Source: Oscillospiraceae bacterium (lineage in GTDB: Bacteria > Bacillota > Clostridia > Oscillospirales > Ruminococcaceae). From it: a stretch of DNA of 64,000 nt. The stretch covers positions 20,464 to 84,463 of the forward strand of contig JAGAZJ010000020.1 in assembly GCA_018110925.1 (NCBI GenBank), given 5' to 3'. The notes under the pieces were generated by a model. The model saw only the letters and a list, made by a program, of their open reading frames with translations, searched no databases and was not told where the DNA came from. The translations under genes were made by a program, and so were the position numbers. This document shows, piece after piece, positions 27,398-35,069 of this stretch (within the stretch, counting starts at the first letter, position 1; every line of letters starts with the position of its first letter).

Positions 27398-27741
27398 AAA
27401 AACTGATCTGCACGGCCCTTTCTCTTATCCTGCTCACATCATGCAGCCACAGCAAGAGTTTTGATGAAAAGGACCTCATCGGTACATGGACACGAAGCGC
27501 CGACGGCGCAGAGGCGACATGGATATTCGATGAAGACGGCAAATGCAGTCAGGATACCAGAGCAGATGACGGGGACAAGACCGTGACCGTCTCCACTCGG
27601 GCAAAGTATGAGCTTGACGGCAAAAAGCTGAAGCTGGAATTCACCGAATACGGCACAAAAGCCGAATATACCGTCACAATATCCGACGGTGTGATGACCT
27701 GGTCCGACGGTCAGACCACATACAGATTTGAAAAGAAATGA
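27394..27741 (+). CDS. Small lipoprotein with lipocalin-like domain
   Basis: 115 residues. Lipoprotein signal MKKLICTALSLILLTSC with Cys17. The mature part begins with KDLIGTWTRSADGAEATWIFDEDGKC and ends with MTWSDGQTTYRFEKK, a pattern of short beta strands seen in lipocalin-like or DUF5640-like proteins. Role unknown. Start overlaps the preceding stop and its own stop overlaps tatD, so it is tightly embedded in the operon. Confidence 0.75.
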   Translation: MKKLICTALSLILLTSCSHSKSFDEKDLIGTWTRSADGAEATWIFDEDGKCSQDTRADDGDKTVTVSTRAKYELDGKKLKLEFTEYGTKAEYTVTISDGVMTWSDGQTTYRFEKK

Positions 27742-28478
27742 CGGACACTCACGCACACTACGACGACCCTGCATTTGATGCGGACAGAAACGATGCGATA
27801 ACATCCGCCCTTAAAGTATCCGATATCATCATAAACGCAGGCATATCCGACATACGCTCCGAAAGCACCGTTGCCCTCGCCGAAAAGTATGACCGCATAT
27901 ATGCCGCCGTGGGGATACATCCTCAGCATAGCGGCGATCTGTCGGTGATAGAAAGGCTATGCGCCCATGAAAAGGTCATTGCCGTGGGAGAAACGGGGCT
28001 TGATTACCGCAATGCGGACAATGCGGAAAAACAACGTCAGAGAGAGCTTTTCACAGCTCAGATAGAAATTGCCAAAAAGTATAATCTACCGCTTATTATA
28101 CATTGTGTAGATGCATGGGGCGATATGCTGTCAATACTGTGCGGTTCTCACGCAAGGGGAGTGCTCCACGGCTTCACAGGCTCGGCGGAAACTGCCCTGA
28201 CACTTGTGAGACAAGGGTTCTGTATAGGCTTCGGCGGCAGGATCACATATCCCGGTGCAAAAAGAGCCAATGCCGCTCTCAGAGCCATTCCAACAGACCG
28301 TATACTGACAGAGACAGACGCACCCTATGCACCCCCTGCACCGTATTTCGGCAGACGTTGTGAGGGATATATGATGAGAGACACCGTGTCATATATATCA
28401 CGGTCACTTGACTGTGACGAGAGCATATTTGAAGAAAATGCCGTAAAACTGTTTTTTGAGAAAGAAGGATCATTTTGA
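27738..28478 (+). CDS. tatD: TatD-family metal-dependent hydrolase
   Basis: 246 residues. The metal ligands are visible in DTHAHYDDPAF (HxH), GETGLDY (Glu), IHCVDAW (His), HGFTGS (His) and ETDAPY (Asp). Members hydrolyse DNA or D-aminoacyl-tRNA; the exact substrate is not clear from sequence. It overlaps the genes on both sides, ATGA with the lipoprotein and TTGA with the next. Confidence 0.92.
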   Translation: MTDTHAHYDDPAFDADRNDAITSALKVSDIIINAGISDIRSESTVALAEKYDRIYAAVGIHPQHSGDLSVIERLCAHEKVIAVGETGLDYRNADNAEKQRQRELFTAQIEIAKKYNLPLIIHCVDAWGDMLSILCGSHARGVLHGFTGSAETALTLVRQGFCIGFGGRITYPGAKRANAALRAIPTDRILTETDAPYAPPAPYFGRRCEGYMMRDTVSYISRSLDCDESIFEENAVKLFFEKEGSF

Positions 28479-29410
28479 TAAAATTTCACCTTCCCGAATG
28501 CAGCACCCATGCCAGCCTTAACCTGACCATAGCCAGACTTGTAAAGGAGAGAAAGGATCTCATCGGCGACGGTGTTGAGATAGCATCGTTTTTCGGCAGC
28601 CCCAATCTCATATGGAACGGCGGCAGGATGATGCTCACACAATATCAGCCCGCACGCTACAAGGAGCTTATAAGGGCATACAACGAGCAGGGCATACCCT
28701 ATCGCTTCACATTCACAAATCCTCTTATCACCGAGGAATATCTCGATGACTATGACTGCAACGATATGCTCGACTTTGCAGACAACGGCATGAATGAGGT
28801 CATAGTGTATTCTCCCGTGCTGGAGGAATATATCAGAAAGACACACCCGAATATGAAGGTGACCTCATCCACCTGCAAATGCATAAGAGATATAAACGAG
28901 GTCAAGGCAGAGCTTGCAAAACCCTATTCCCTTGTAGTGCTCGATTTCAACTTCAATAATGACTTTGTGAAGCTCGAACAGCTCACCCCCGAGGAAAGAA
29001 AGCGCTGTGAGATACTCTCCAACCCCGTATGCCGCCCGGGATGTACACGCAGGGCAGAGCATTACGAGTACATAGGCAATATCCAGCTCCACTACAAGGA
29101 GATCATGGAAAAGCTCAGACGTATGCCCCCGGAGGAGAGAGAAAAACACTCAATAAAGGAATGGGAATGTAAGGACAGGGAGCTTGATATTTTCAGCAAG
29201 AAATATCCTCTCAGGGTGACACCCGAGCTTATACGGGAAAAGTATGTGCCCATGGGCTTTGAGAATTTCAAAATAGAGGGCAGAGCGGCAAATATGATGA
29301 TGCTGGGCGAGCAGATAGCAAGATATTTTGCGGCAGAGGGCAAGGTGGATGAGCTTCGCCTTGAACTGATGATGGTGGCTCTCAACAATTACGGCATAAA
29401 TTTCAAATAA
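28475..29410 (+). CDS. Peptidase U32-like protein, possible Fe-S enzyme
   Basis: 311 residues starting at a TTG that overlaps the tatD stop, with GAAGGATC upstream. A barrel-like layout with YRFTFTNPLITEEYLDDYDCNDML and ADNGMNEVIVYSPVLEEYIR resembles U32/UbiU-type proteins. So does a Cys set (CKC, RKRCEIL, NPVCRPGCTRRAEHYEY) that could hold a cluster. I cannot assign a substrate. Family identity is tentative; the conserved NPVCRPGC-RRAEHY block is the best handle. Confidence 0.6.
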   Translation: MIKFHLPECSTHASLNLTIARLVKERKDLIGDGVEIASFFGSPNLIWNGGRMMLTQYQPARYKELIRAYNEQGIPYRFTFTNPLITEEYLDDYDCNDMLDFADNGMNEVIVYSPVLEEYIRKTHPNMKVTSSTCKCIRDINEVKAELAKPYSLVVLDFNFNNDFVKLEQLTPEERKRCEILSNPVCRPGCTRRAEHYEYIGNIQLHYKEIMEKLRRMPPEEREKHSIKEWECKDRELDIFSKKYPLRVTPELIREKYVPMGFENFKIEGRAANMMMLGEQIARYFAAEGKVDELRLELMMVALNNYGINFK

Positions 29411-29436
29411 ACCCTTACTCTGAAATGGAGGTAATT

Positions 29437-30054
29437 ATGTGGAACGATATATCCGTACAGTGGCAGACGGCGTTTGAAGAAGCGTGGAAAGCCTTCTGCG
29501 AGGGAAGCATACCGATAGGTGCCGCCTTATTTGATGAAAACGGCGGACTCATCCTTAAAGATCATAACCGTGCAAATCTGCCCGACACCGTCAACCGCCT
29601 CATCGCTCATGCGGAAGCGAATATATTAAGACGGCTGGACACAGACAGATATGATCCTAAAAAGCTGACATTGTATACGACTATGGAACCGTGCCCCATG
29701 TGTATGGGTACAGCATCCATGTCGAATATCAGGCATCTCCGCTCCGCTTCTCACGACCCTCATTGCGGTATGGTACATCTGAGCGAGACAGAGCCCTATT
29801 ATATCGGCAAGGCAACTGACTACACCTTTGAATGCGGTGACATGGAGCTTGTACAGCTTACGGTACAGAGCTATTATGAGCTCAGATGCATAGATAACGG
29901 GTCAAGCAGAAATGTGTTTGACTCATTCGGTGAACAGTGTCCCGATGCTTCCGGTATCTCCAAACGTCTTTATGAAGACAAGGCACTTGACAGGTTCGCA
30001 GAAAAGGGAACAGCCTTCGGGACAGTCTTTGACCATATCCTTTCAATGAAATAA
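29437..30054 (+). CDS. Cytidine/deoxycytidylate deaminase-family protein
   Basis: 205 residues from the ATG at 29437, which has GGAGG seven bases upstream. The zinc site is clear: HAE near residue 52 and PCPMCMG about 30 residues later, as in tRNA-adenosine, guanine and cytosine deaminases. Residues after about 120 form an extension (YYIGKATDYTFECGDMELVQL) found in nucleoside deaminases rather than TadA. Substrate unknown. Last gene of the plus-strand run; a long palindrome follows. Confidence 0.85.
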   Translation: MWNDISVQWQTAFEEAWKAFCEGSIPIGAALFDENGGLILKDHNRANLPDTVNRLIAHAEANILRRLDTDRYDPKKLTLYTTMEPCPMCMGTASMSNIRHLRSASHDPHCGMVHLSETEPYYIGKATDYTFECGDMELVQLTVQSYYELRCIDNGSSRNVFDSFGEQCPDASGISKRLYEDKALDRFAEKGTAFGTVFDHILSMK

Positions 30055-30064
30055 CGAATGAAAA

Positions 30065-30110
30065 ATGCCCTTTAGTTTTAATACCGATCGGTACTAAAAC
30101 TAAAGGGCAT
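30065..30110. terminator. 46-bp near-perfect palindrome, bidirectional terminator
   Basis: Two 23-bp arms with no spacer and one mismatch, from ATGCCCTTTAG to CTAAAGGGCAT, centred on ACCGATCGGT. It lies between convergent genes and has A/T tracts on both sides. The core also resembles a TetR-type operator. Confidence 0.75.
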
Positions 30111-30126
30111 CTTTAATTTACTCAGA

Positions 30127-30660
30127 TCATTCCGTTACTGCTTTTCTTACTTTCTTTGCGCCCTTGCCGGCGATCTCTCCCCAGTGCTCCACAACTTCCC
30201 ATGCACCACAGAACTTGTCCACAAGAGTTATGCAGACGGTCTCTTTATACTTCGGCAGCTTGGTGGTCAGGGGGAACATATGCTTTACGATTATGTCCTC
30301 CTCCACTTCATTGAGCTTGAAATACTTCTTTGCGTTGTTGAGTGCTGTATAGGGATGAGTCCAGCCGTGCATCTGCTGACCCGGCTCTCTTACATAATCA
30401 TGCCAGTCATAGAGAAAAAAGTCATGGAGAAGACCTGCTCTTGCAGCGCTCCTTGCATCAAGACCCAGGAGCTTGCAGAGCCTGAAATTATAGTATGACA
30501 CGTTCACACAGTGCTGGAATACCGATGTATGCCCATGCTGTGTGAAATTCTTCATGGACTGTACCTTCTCATGTCCGAGTATATCGGATACATAGCTGTA
30601 ATATTCGCATTTCTTTGACGGCACCGAAAGATCTATCTTTGATCCTATGGCATTGAGCAT
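30127..30660 (-). CDS. HD-domain hydrolase-like protein
   Basis: 177 residues. HGHTSVFQHCVNVSYYNFRLCKLLG and the HD pair in AGLLHDFFLYDWHDY mark an HD-superfamily metal-dependent phosphohydrolase, with a later His in KHMFPLT and Asp in LVDKFCG. Substrate unknown. It is transcribed alone from the promoter at 30745-30773 and converges on the deaminase gene. Confidence 0.82.
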   Translation of the reverse strand: MLNAIGSKIDLSVPSKKCEYYSYVSDILGHEKVQSMKNFTQHGHTSVFQHCVNVSYYNFRLCKLLGLDARSAARAGLLHDFFLYDWHDYVREPGQQMHGWTHPYTALNNAKKYFKLNEVEEDIIVKHMFPLTTKLPKYKETVCITLVDKFCGAWEVVEHWGEIAGKGAKKVRKAVTE

Positions 30661-30744
30661 TCTTTACTCTCCTTCATTTGTCACTAATTGATTATCCTTA
30701 TATACGGACCCTTATCCAAAACGATGAAACAGATCCTTGTGTTT

Positions 30745-30773
30745 ATTATATCAGCAAGGGAACTCTTTTGCAA
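30745..30773 (-). promoter_or_regulatory. Promoter of the HD-domain gene
   Basis: Minus-strand -35 TTGCAA, 17-bp spacer, -10 TATAAT, about 80 nt before the start codon. Confidence 0.65.
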
Positions 30774-30844
30774 TAGTTATTATGCACAGCAAAGAATGTT
30801 GACAGTCTGTTTTTTTTAACAAAAATCCGCCGTCAGGTAAACAA

Positions 30845-30872
30845 ACGGGAGCCGCTGTGAAGTGGCTCCCGT
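30845..30872 (-). terminator. Terminator of rpmH-rnpA-yidD-yidC-khpB
   Basis: ACGGGAGCC and GGCTCCCGT arms, 8-10 nt loop, then TTTGTTT on the minus strand. Confidence 0.75.
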
Positions 30873-30877
30873 TATAA

Positions 30878-31678
30878 TCATATATCTATCTTGCCGTAGA
30901 GGTCTCCGCTTATCATGCTGTCCTCGGGCTTGGGCTTCTTATAGTCCTTCTCGAAGGATGTCTTGAAAAGATCCATTGATCTGGGCTCTCTGCGTCTTTC
31001 TCTTCTGTCGTCCCTGCCTCTGTCCTTGAACCTGTCACGCTTGTCAAAGCGTCTTTCGCCCTTGCCGCTGACGGATGAGATAACTACCTTTCTGTAAGGC
31101 TCATCGCCGACGCTCTTGGATGTAACGCCCTCTATCTCGCTTACGGTCGCATGGATTATGCGTCTTTCATAGGGGTTCATGGGTTCAAGAGTGATGCTTC
31201 TGCCGGAACGCAGAACATTCTTGGATATCTTTGCCGCAAGGTCTTCAAGTATCTTCTTTCTCTTCTCCCTGTATCCGCAGGAGTCGAGGTTTACCCTGTA
31301 ATAGTCCTTGTCACTGCGGTTTGCAGCCATACTGGTGAGATACTGGAGAGCATCGAGGGTCTCGCCCCTTCTGCCGATGACAGCGCCCGTAGTATCGCCG
31401 GATATATCTATCACAACGCCGTCTTCGTTCTCGATCACTTCATACTGTGCAGTGATGTCCATAGCCTTGAGCACGCTGTCAAGATATGCAACTGCGGTCT
31501 CTGACTTTGAGGGCTCATACTCAGCCTCAACGACTGCATTTGTCTTGCCTATGCCGAGAAAGCCCTTGCTTCCCTCGTCGATAACATTGAATGTGATCTT
31601 GTCGATGCTAACACCGAATTCCTTTGCCGCAAGCTCCTTAGCTTCCTGTGCGGTCTCTGCCGTGAACTGCTTTTTCAT
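30878..31678 (-). CDS. khpB: RNA-binding protein KhpB (Jag/EloR)
   Basis: 266 residues. The Jag_N domain (TAETAQEAKELAAKEFGVSIDKITFNVIDEGSKGFLGIG) comes first, then a KH domain with the loop VIGRRGETLDALQYL. An R3H domain with LEPMNPYERRIIHATV follows, and the tail is Arg-rich. KhpB binds RNA with KhpA and affects cell elongation in Firmicutes. It follows yidC by 6 bp, the conserved order. AAAGGTTGATGG precedes the ATG. Confidence 0.94.
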   Translation of the reverse strand: MKKQFTAETAQEAKELAAKEFGVSIDKITFNVIDEGSKGFLGIGKTNAVVEAEYEPSKSETAVAYLDSVLKAMDITAQYEVIENEDGVVIDISGDTTGAVIGRRGETLDALQYLTSMAANRSDKDYYRVNLDSCGYREKRKKILEDLAAKISKNVLRSGRSITLEPMNPYERRIIHATVSEIEGVTSKSVGDEPYRKVVISSVSGKGERRFDKRDRFKDRGRDDRRERRREPRSMDLFKTSFEKDYKKPKPEDSMISGDLYGKIDI

Positions 31679-31684
31679 CGCCCA

Positions 31685-32839
31685 TCAACCTTTCTTATCC
31701 ATATCGTCACTTTCATTCTCATCGTAGACATCGCCGTATTTCTCAGCCTGTCTGCGTCTTGCCTCTGCTATGATCTTTCTTTCATATTCCTTCATCTGCG
31801 AGTTTGACATCTTGATCTCTTTGCCGTCGTCATCCTTTACCGTTGCAGATGTCCTTATCATGTCTGAGCGTCCGCCCTCGGACTGTGCGTTCTGAGCCAT
31901 CTGCTGCTGCATCAGCTCATTGTATTTCTGCATAAGACCGGATCTTTTTCTGTTCTTGTTCTTCTCTCTGTCCTTCTCAACGAGCTTCTGAACATATTCG
32001 GGGGTATATATCTTGTTGAGTACTACCATCTGTATGATACCCACCAGTGACGAGCATATCCAGTAGTAACCGAGACCAGCCGCCGCCGTGAATGATATCC
32101 ATATGGACATAACGGGGAATGCATACATCATAAGGTTCATCGAACCCATAGAAGCCGCCGCTTCGGGATTGAGCTTCTTCTGCTTGACATTTGAATATAT
32201 TGTCGTTACAAGCTGTAAAAGACCTGCTATGACAGGTATCATTACAAGACCGAGATTTTCTGCGGTGAAATCAAAACTGCCCGCACCGCCGCTGAATACC
32301 GACTGAGGTACAGCGCCGAGATCTATGAAGCCGAAGAGCTTGTTGTTGAATCCGCTCACCGCATCTATGACATCCTGTGAGATACCGTGTTCAAGATAGT
32401 ATGAGGGATTTTCCTGAATGGATTTTACCAGGTAAAGCTCAGGTCTTGAGCTGAATGCCTTTACGCCCTCAAAAAGAGGAGCAGCGACCTCGGTGATATT
32501 GGTTATTACATCCTTGCCGAGCCTTACTATGTGAGTAAGGGGGCGATAGATAACATCGAACACACCGTAGAGGAATACCAGCTGCAGCACCAGCGGAAGG
32601 CACGATGCCATCGGGTTTATGTTTTCCTCGGAATAGAGCTTCATCTGCTCTTCCTGAAGCCTGTTCGGATTGTTCGCATACTGTTTCTTGAGCTTGTCGA
32701 GCTTCGGCTGTATAGCGGATGTTGCCGCCATCGACTTCTGCTGATTTACCGACAGGGGGAACAGCACGATCCTTACGAGCAGTGTGAATAAAAGTATCGC
32801 TATGCCGTAGTTATTGACTATCTTATAGACAAGCCACAT
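31685..32839 (-). CDS. yidC: Membrane protein insertase YidC
   Basis: 384 residues from the first in-frame ATG. The hydrophilic-groove arginine lies in FTLLVRIVLFPLSVNQQKSM, followed by KLKKQYANNPNRLQEEQMKLY (coiled-coil cytoplasmic loop), membrane spans near 70-100, 185-215, 230-260 and 260-285, and a basic C-terminal tail. The reading frame continues upstream without a stop through ISQIIGYPLGWI, a stretch conserved at the N-terminus of related proteins. A GGGAG site stands 7 bases before an in-frame ATT at 32875, so the true start may be that codon. Confidence 0.92.
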   Translation of the reverse strand: MWLVYKIVNNYGIAILLFTLLVRIVLFPLSVNQQKSMAATSAIQPKLDKLKKQYANNPNRLQEEQMKLYSEENINPMASCLPLVLQLVFLYGVFDVIYRPLTHIVRLGKDVITNITEVAAPLFEGVKAFSSRPELYLVKSIQENPSYYLEHGISQDVIDAVSGFNNKLFGFIDLGAVPQSVFSGGAGSFDFTAENLGLVMIPVIAGLLQLVTTIYSNVKQKKLNPEAAASMGSMNLMMYAFPVMSIWISFTAAAGLGYYWICSSLVGIIQMVVLNKIYTPEYVQKLVEKDREKNKNRKRSGLMQKYNELMQQQMAQNAQSEGGRSDMIRTSATVKDDDGKEIKMSNSQMKEYERKIIAEARRRQAEKYGDVYDENESDDMDKKG

Positions 32840-32888
32840 TATCCACCCGAGGGGATAACCTATGATCTGTGAAATATTAACACTCCCT

Positions 32889-33140
32889 TTATTTTTTTCT
32901 GAAAAAAATCACCTCATCGGGCACCTTGTCAACGCCGCCCCTTGAAAAGGGATTGCACCTCAAAATCCGCCATGCGGCAAGGAGCGAGCCTTTTATTATC
33001 CCGTGCCGCCTTACTGCTTCAAGTGCATACGAACTGCACGAGGGATAATATCTGCACACGGGCCCGAATGCGGGCGATATGAATTTTCTGTAGAACTTTA
33101 CGGGAAGAAGAAACCCCTCCCTGAGAATATATCTCTTCAT
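32889..33140 (-). CDS. yidD: Membrane protein insertion efficiency factor YidD
   Basis: 83 residues from the ATG at 33140 that overlaps the rnpA TGA. The family signature CRYYPSCSSYALEAV and RILRCNPFSRGGVD is intact, with an amphipathic N-terminus (LPVKFYRKFISPAFG). It assists YidC-mediated insertion. A longer in-frame start lies within rnpA and is not favoured. Confidence 0.95.
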   Translation of the reverse strand: MKRYILREGFLLPVKFYRKFISPAFGPVCRYYPSCSSYALEAVRRHGIIKGSLLAAWRILRCNPFSRGGVDKVPDEVIFFRKK

Positions 33141-33496
33141 CTCTTTGCAGTCTCTGTCTGACCGCTCATCGCAGGTATCAGCTTTTTTCTGAAAAATGAA
33201 GCACATTCATATGACTTGCACTCTGTTGCTCCCTGTCTTGCGGCTATGACTATATCATATCCCACCGGAAGCTCACACCCTCTGAGTGCCGCCCTTATGA
33301 CACGCCTTGCCCTGCTCCTTCTGACGGCATTGCCTATCTTCTTTCCCGTCGATATGCCTATCCTGTTGAATTTCATGCCGTCGGTCATGTTTCTCGGATT
33401 TTTCCTGAAATACACGGCACATATGCGCCCGGATACATATTTTCCTTTCTGATAAAGGCGCACGAAATCCTTGTTCTTATTGAGTTTGTATTTCAT
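33137..33496 (-). CDS. rnpA: Ribonuclease P protein component
   Basis: 119 residues from the ATG at 33496 (MKYKLNKNKDFVRLYQKG); upstream in-frame starts lie in a repeat element. The RNA-binding motif reads NAVRRSRARRVIRAA, matching the conserved basic RNR helix. It binds the catalytic RNA and helps tRNA 5' maturation. The Shine-Dalgarno is weak (AGAGATC), and the start codon abuts a hairpin repeat, which might affect translation. Confidence 0.95.
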   Translation of the reverse strand: MKYKLNKNKDFVRLYQKGKYVSGRICAVYFRKNPRNMTDGMKFNRIGISTGKKIGNAVRRSRARRVIRAALRGCELPVGYDIVIAARQGATECKSYECASFFRKKLIPAMSGQTETAKR

Positions 33497-33599
33497 ACTG
33501 ATCTCTGACCGATGTGTAGACAAGAAACAAGTCACAAATACTTTCATTTAAGGGATTTGAGACTTGAAGATTGTCTACACATCGAGGAAGGATTGTTAT
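33495..33599. repeat. Dispersed hairpin repeat, copy 3
   Basis: Begins ATACTGATCTCTGACCGATG, ends about GGAAGGATTGTTAT. Perfect 14-bp arms CGATGTGTAGACAA (33510-33523) and TTGTCTACACATCG (33571-33584), with a second nested pair CAAGTC...GACTTG. Lies in the rpmH-rnpA gap, with its edge on the rnpA start codon. Confidence 0.75.
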
Positions 33600-33731
33600 C
33601 ATCATGCCTCATCCCTTTTAAAACAAAATGACCTCACACCGCATACCCGATATGCGGATATATCCGCAGATGATACAATAACACGGGTGTGTGAGCGGTA
33701 TGTGGTCATTGCCTTAAACATTGTAAAAAGA

Positions 33732-33866
33732 TCAATATGTGAGCATCTTTCTGCCTTTTGCTCTTCTGCGAGCGAGTACCTTACGGCCGTTCTTGGTAGC
33801 CATTCTCTTTCTGAAACCGTGCTCTTTCTTTCTCTGGAGCTTCTTGGGCTGATAAGTTCTTTTCAT
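33732..33866 (-). CDS. rpmH: 50S ribosomal protein L34
   Basis: 44 residues, too short for routine ORF calls: [18 protein letters not shown] at the start, [21 protein letters not shown] in the middle, stop TGA. Very basic, matching L34 along its whole length. AGGAGGAGAG lies before the ATG and a good promoter is 100 bp upstream. First gene of the rpmH-rnpA-yidD-yidC-khpB set. Confidence 0.97.
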   Translation of the reverse strand: MKRTYQPKKLQRKKEHGFRKRMATKNGRKVLARRRAKGRKMLTY

Positions 33867-33959
33867 TATCTCTCCTCCTTGCTTGCTTTATTTCTTATCA
33901 AACGGGAAATTCATACAGACACAAAGAGGGTCACGTCCGACTTTTCCCACTAATGATAT

Positions 33960-33989
33960 AGTATAACTCAAATCACTATGTTCTGTCAA
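33960..33989 (-). promoter_or_regulatory. Promoter of rpmH
   Basis: Minus-strand -35 TTGACA, 18-bp spacer, -10 TATACT. No DnaA boxes stand around it, unlike the rpmH-dnaA gap of many bacteria. Confidence 0.75.
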
Positions 33990-34040
33990 GGGGTTTTCAA
34001 AAAAAATTTCTGATTTTAAAAAAATTTAAGTATCCCTCTG

Positions 34041-34958
34041 TCACAGAGTCTGTACAAGACTGTCGGGATATATACCCCTTGCCGTCATGTCTGCGAATGC
34101 TGCCTTTACCTCATCGGTATCCTCTTTGAGCGTCATGCCGTACCACCTGTCGTGTGTGGGCAGTACCTTTATGTTTATCCTGCCCCTCTTTATAAGCTCA
34201 TCCGCTGCCATTGGCAGGGCATATTCCGCAGTAAGCTCGTTCTCTGTGCCCGCATTGTCTGAAAGAAATCCCGCAAAGAGCCTTTCAAACTCTTTTATGA
34301 TGCTCTCGTCAAATCCCCACATATTCATGGACACAAGGCTCTTTGGGTCGAGTATGACCCTGCTACCGTCAACATATCCGTCAATAATGCCGTCATGGCT
34401 TGATACCTTGTATGTTTCCGTAACTCCGGTGAGTATACCGCTGTCATTGCTCCGGCACACTCCCCTTGTCACAGTACCGTTGGCGCTGAGAGTATTTTCA
34501 AGCACAAATCCGCACATACACTGGTCGTATGGCATACGCACCCCCGTAAGGAAGCTGTATGCGCTTTCATATGCGCTTCTGCCGTAATAGTCATCGGCAT
34601 TGACGATGAGAAACGGCTCGTCTATCAGTTCCTTTGCGGCGAGCACCGCATGGACGGTCCCCCAGGGCTTCGTTCTGCCATAGGGCACTTCAAAGCCCTC
34701 CGGCAAATATTCCATATCCTGAAAACAGTATTCTGTGGGCATTATCTTTGATATGCGCCTGTCCACAAGCTCCGCAAACTGCTCCTCCATATCCCTTCTT
34801 ATGATATATACCGCCTTGTCAAAACCTGCCTTCGCCGCATCATATGCGGAATACTCCATAAGGAGCTCACCGTTTGCGCCCACGGGCGTGAGCTGCTTTA
34901 TGCCGCCCGAGAAGCGTGAACCCAGCCCTGCGGCAAGCACAAGAAGTGTAGCTGACAT
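34041..34958 (-). CDS. Nucleotidyltransferase (sugar-phosphate type)
   Basis: 305 residues from the ATG at 34958, with GGGGGATATT upstream. The N-terminal LAAGLGSRFSGGIKQLTPVG is the NTP-transferase signature with the basic residue of the G-X-G-T/S-R loop. FLIVNADDYYGRSAYE supplies the metal-binding Asp. The family makes NDP-sugars or choline-type head groups; the substrate is not clear. It stands alone between rpmH and the hydrogenase. Confidence 0.85.
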   Translation of the reverse strand: MSATLLVLAAGLGSRFSGGIKQLTPVGANGELLMEYSAYDAAKAGFDKAVYIIRRDMEEQFAELVDRRISKIMPTEYCFQDMEYLPEGFEVPYGRTKPWGTVHAVLAAKELIDEPFLIVNADDYYGRSAYESAYSFLTGVRMPYDQCMCGFVLENTLSANGTVTRGVCRSNDSGILTGVTETYKVSSHDGIIDGYVDGSRVILDPKSLVSMNMWGFDESIIKEFERLFAGFLSDNAGTENELTAEYALPMAADELIKRGRINIKVLPTHDRWYGMTLKEDTDEVKAAFADMTARGIYPDSLVQTL

Positions 34959-35069
34959 AATATCCCCCATTTATCAAAGATATTGTTATTATTATACCCT
35001 ATCACTGCAATAAATGATAACCGTTAATTGTTTTTATCTTATTTTTCTTTACAATTTTTGCCTTAACTG

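Noticed and set aside
33497-33731. Small RNA gene in the rpmH-rnpA gap
   Set aside because: The strong stem there is accounted for by the dispersed repeat copy; no separate promoter-terminator pair seen.
33867-34040. rpmH upstream region as oriC
   Set aside because: dnaA is 3 kb away here and I see no DnaA-box cluster in this gap; the dnaA-dnaN spacer is a better candidate.
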